This document shows, piece by piece, positions 5,950 through 6,128 of a stretch of DNA of 6,128 nucleotides; the stretch's first letter is position 1, and each line of letters opens with the position of its first letter. This DNA comes from an uncultured Lachnospiraceae bacterium (lineage in GTDB: Bacteria; Bacillota_A; Clostridia; Lachnospirales; Lachnospiraceae), in assembly GCA_949957035.1 (NCBI GenBank), contig CATLIP010000150.1:1-6128 (forward strand). Reading direction: 5' to 3'. A model generated the notes under the pieces. That model made no database searches. It was not told the origin of the DNA and saw only the letters and a program-made list of their open reading frames with translations. Made by a program: the position numbers and the translations under genes.

Positions 5950-6128
5950 TCATCTCTTTTTTAGAATCGCATCTAATACTTGGCGGGATGCGGTTTCCGA
6001 AGCCTTCTGATTCTCGGCGGCAGCTTCCTTTAATTCTGAGCGAAGGATTGGGATTTCTTTAGGCGCATCAATAGCCAGTTTCTCCCAATCGGCTCCTGTA
6101 TCAACGTCGGTCAAGGTGATATTGTTAT
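5950..6128 (-). CDS. Unrecognised protein, C-terminal 58 residues (5' end outside window)
   Basis: On the - strand a frame is open from the right window edge to a TGA at the complement of 5950-5952, giving 58 residues. It begins NNITLTDVDTGADWEKLAID and ends ASRQVLDAILKKR. The last 35 residues are Ala/Glu/Lys/Gln-rich and should form an amphipathic helix, preceded by an APKEIPIL stretch. Codon choice looks coding, and the stop lies 25 bases from the terminator of the convergent gene, a sensible gene end. I do not recognise the family from this fragment. No Met start is needed inside the window because the gene continues beyond it. Confidence 0.6.
   Translation of the reverse strand, partial: NNITLTDVDTGADWEKLAIDAPKEIPILRSELKEAAAENQKASETASRQVLDAILKKR

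Noticed and set aside
11..6100. Ten-base repeat ggctcctgta at 11-20 and 6091-6100, near both window ends
   Set aside because: Matches stop at ten bases on both sides, and several such ten-base coincidences are expected in a 6 kb sequence; not evidence of element ends or attachment sites.

Overview
The window looks like an ordinary chromosomal segment from a Gram-positive anaerobe of the Clostridia, most likely a Lachnospiraceae-type gut bacterium. This is inferred from moderate GC by eye, AAGGAGG-type ribosome binding sites, sigma-A-like promoters, and the company of DUF3810, DUF1847 and a Firmicutes-style topoisomerase III. No marker gene fixes the genus. I see no rRNA, tRNA, CRISPR array, insertion sequence, integrase or relaxase.

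Layout from left to right: (i) the 3' part of an unrecognised protein on the + strand (frame open at the window edge, stop at 479-481), followed by a long GC-rich hairpin at 507-543. (ii) A likely two-gene + strand operon: a three-helix membrane protein of the DUF3810 type with a zinc-peptidase-like HELSH motif (599-1687), then 40 bases later a cysteine-rich DUF1847 protein (1728-2366). (iii) A short convergent intergenic region with a hairpin (2421-2456). (iv) A full-length DNA topoisomerase III, topB, on the - strand (2468-4657). (v) A 155-base divergent promoter region in which the topB promoter and the promoter of the next gene share almost the same -35 bases. (vi) An uncharacterised, soluble, coiled-coil-rich 348-residue protein on the + strand (4813-5859), ended by a clean intrinsic terminator (5887-5925). 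(vii) The C-terminal 58 residues of an unrecognised - strand protein running off the right edge.

Functionally only topB is certain: it decatenates and relaxes DNA. The DUF3810 and DUF1847 proteins both look metal-dependent and are probably co-transcribed, but nothing here ties them to a pathway. The most interesting local structure is regulatory: the overlapping divergent promoters between topB and the 348-residue gene, and a consensus -35 hexamer at the apex of the hairpin upstream of the DUF3810 gene. I did not find evidence of a new multi-gene system.
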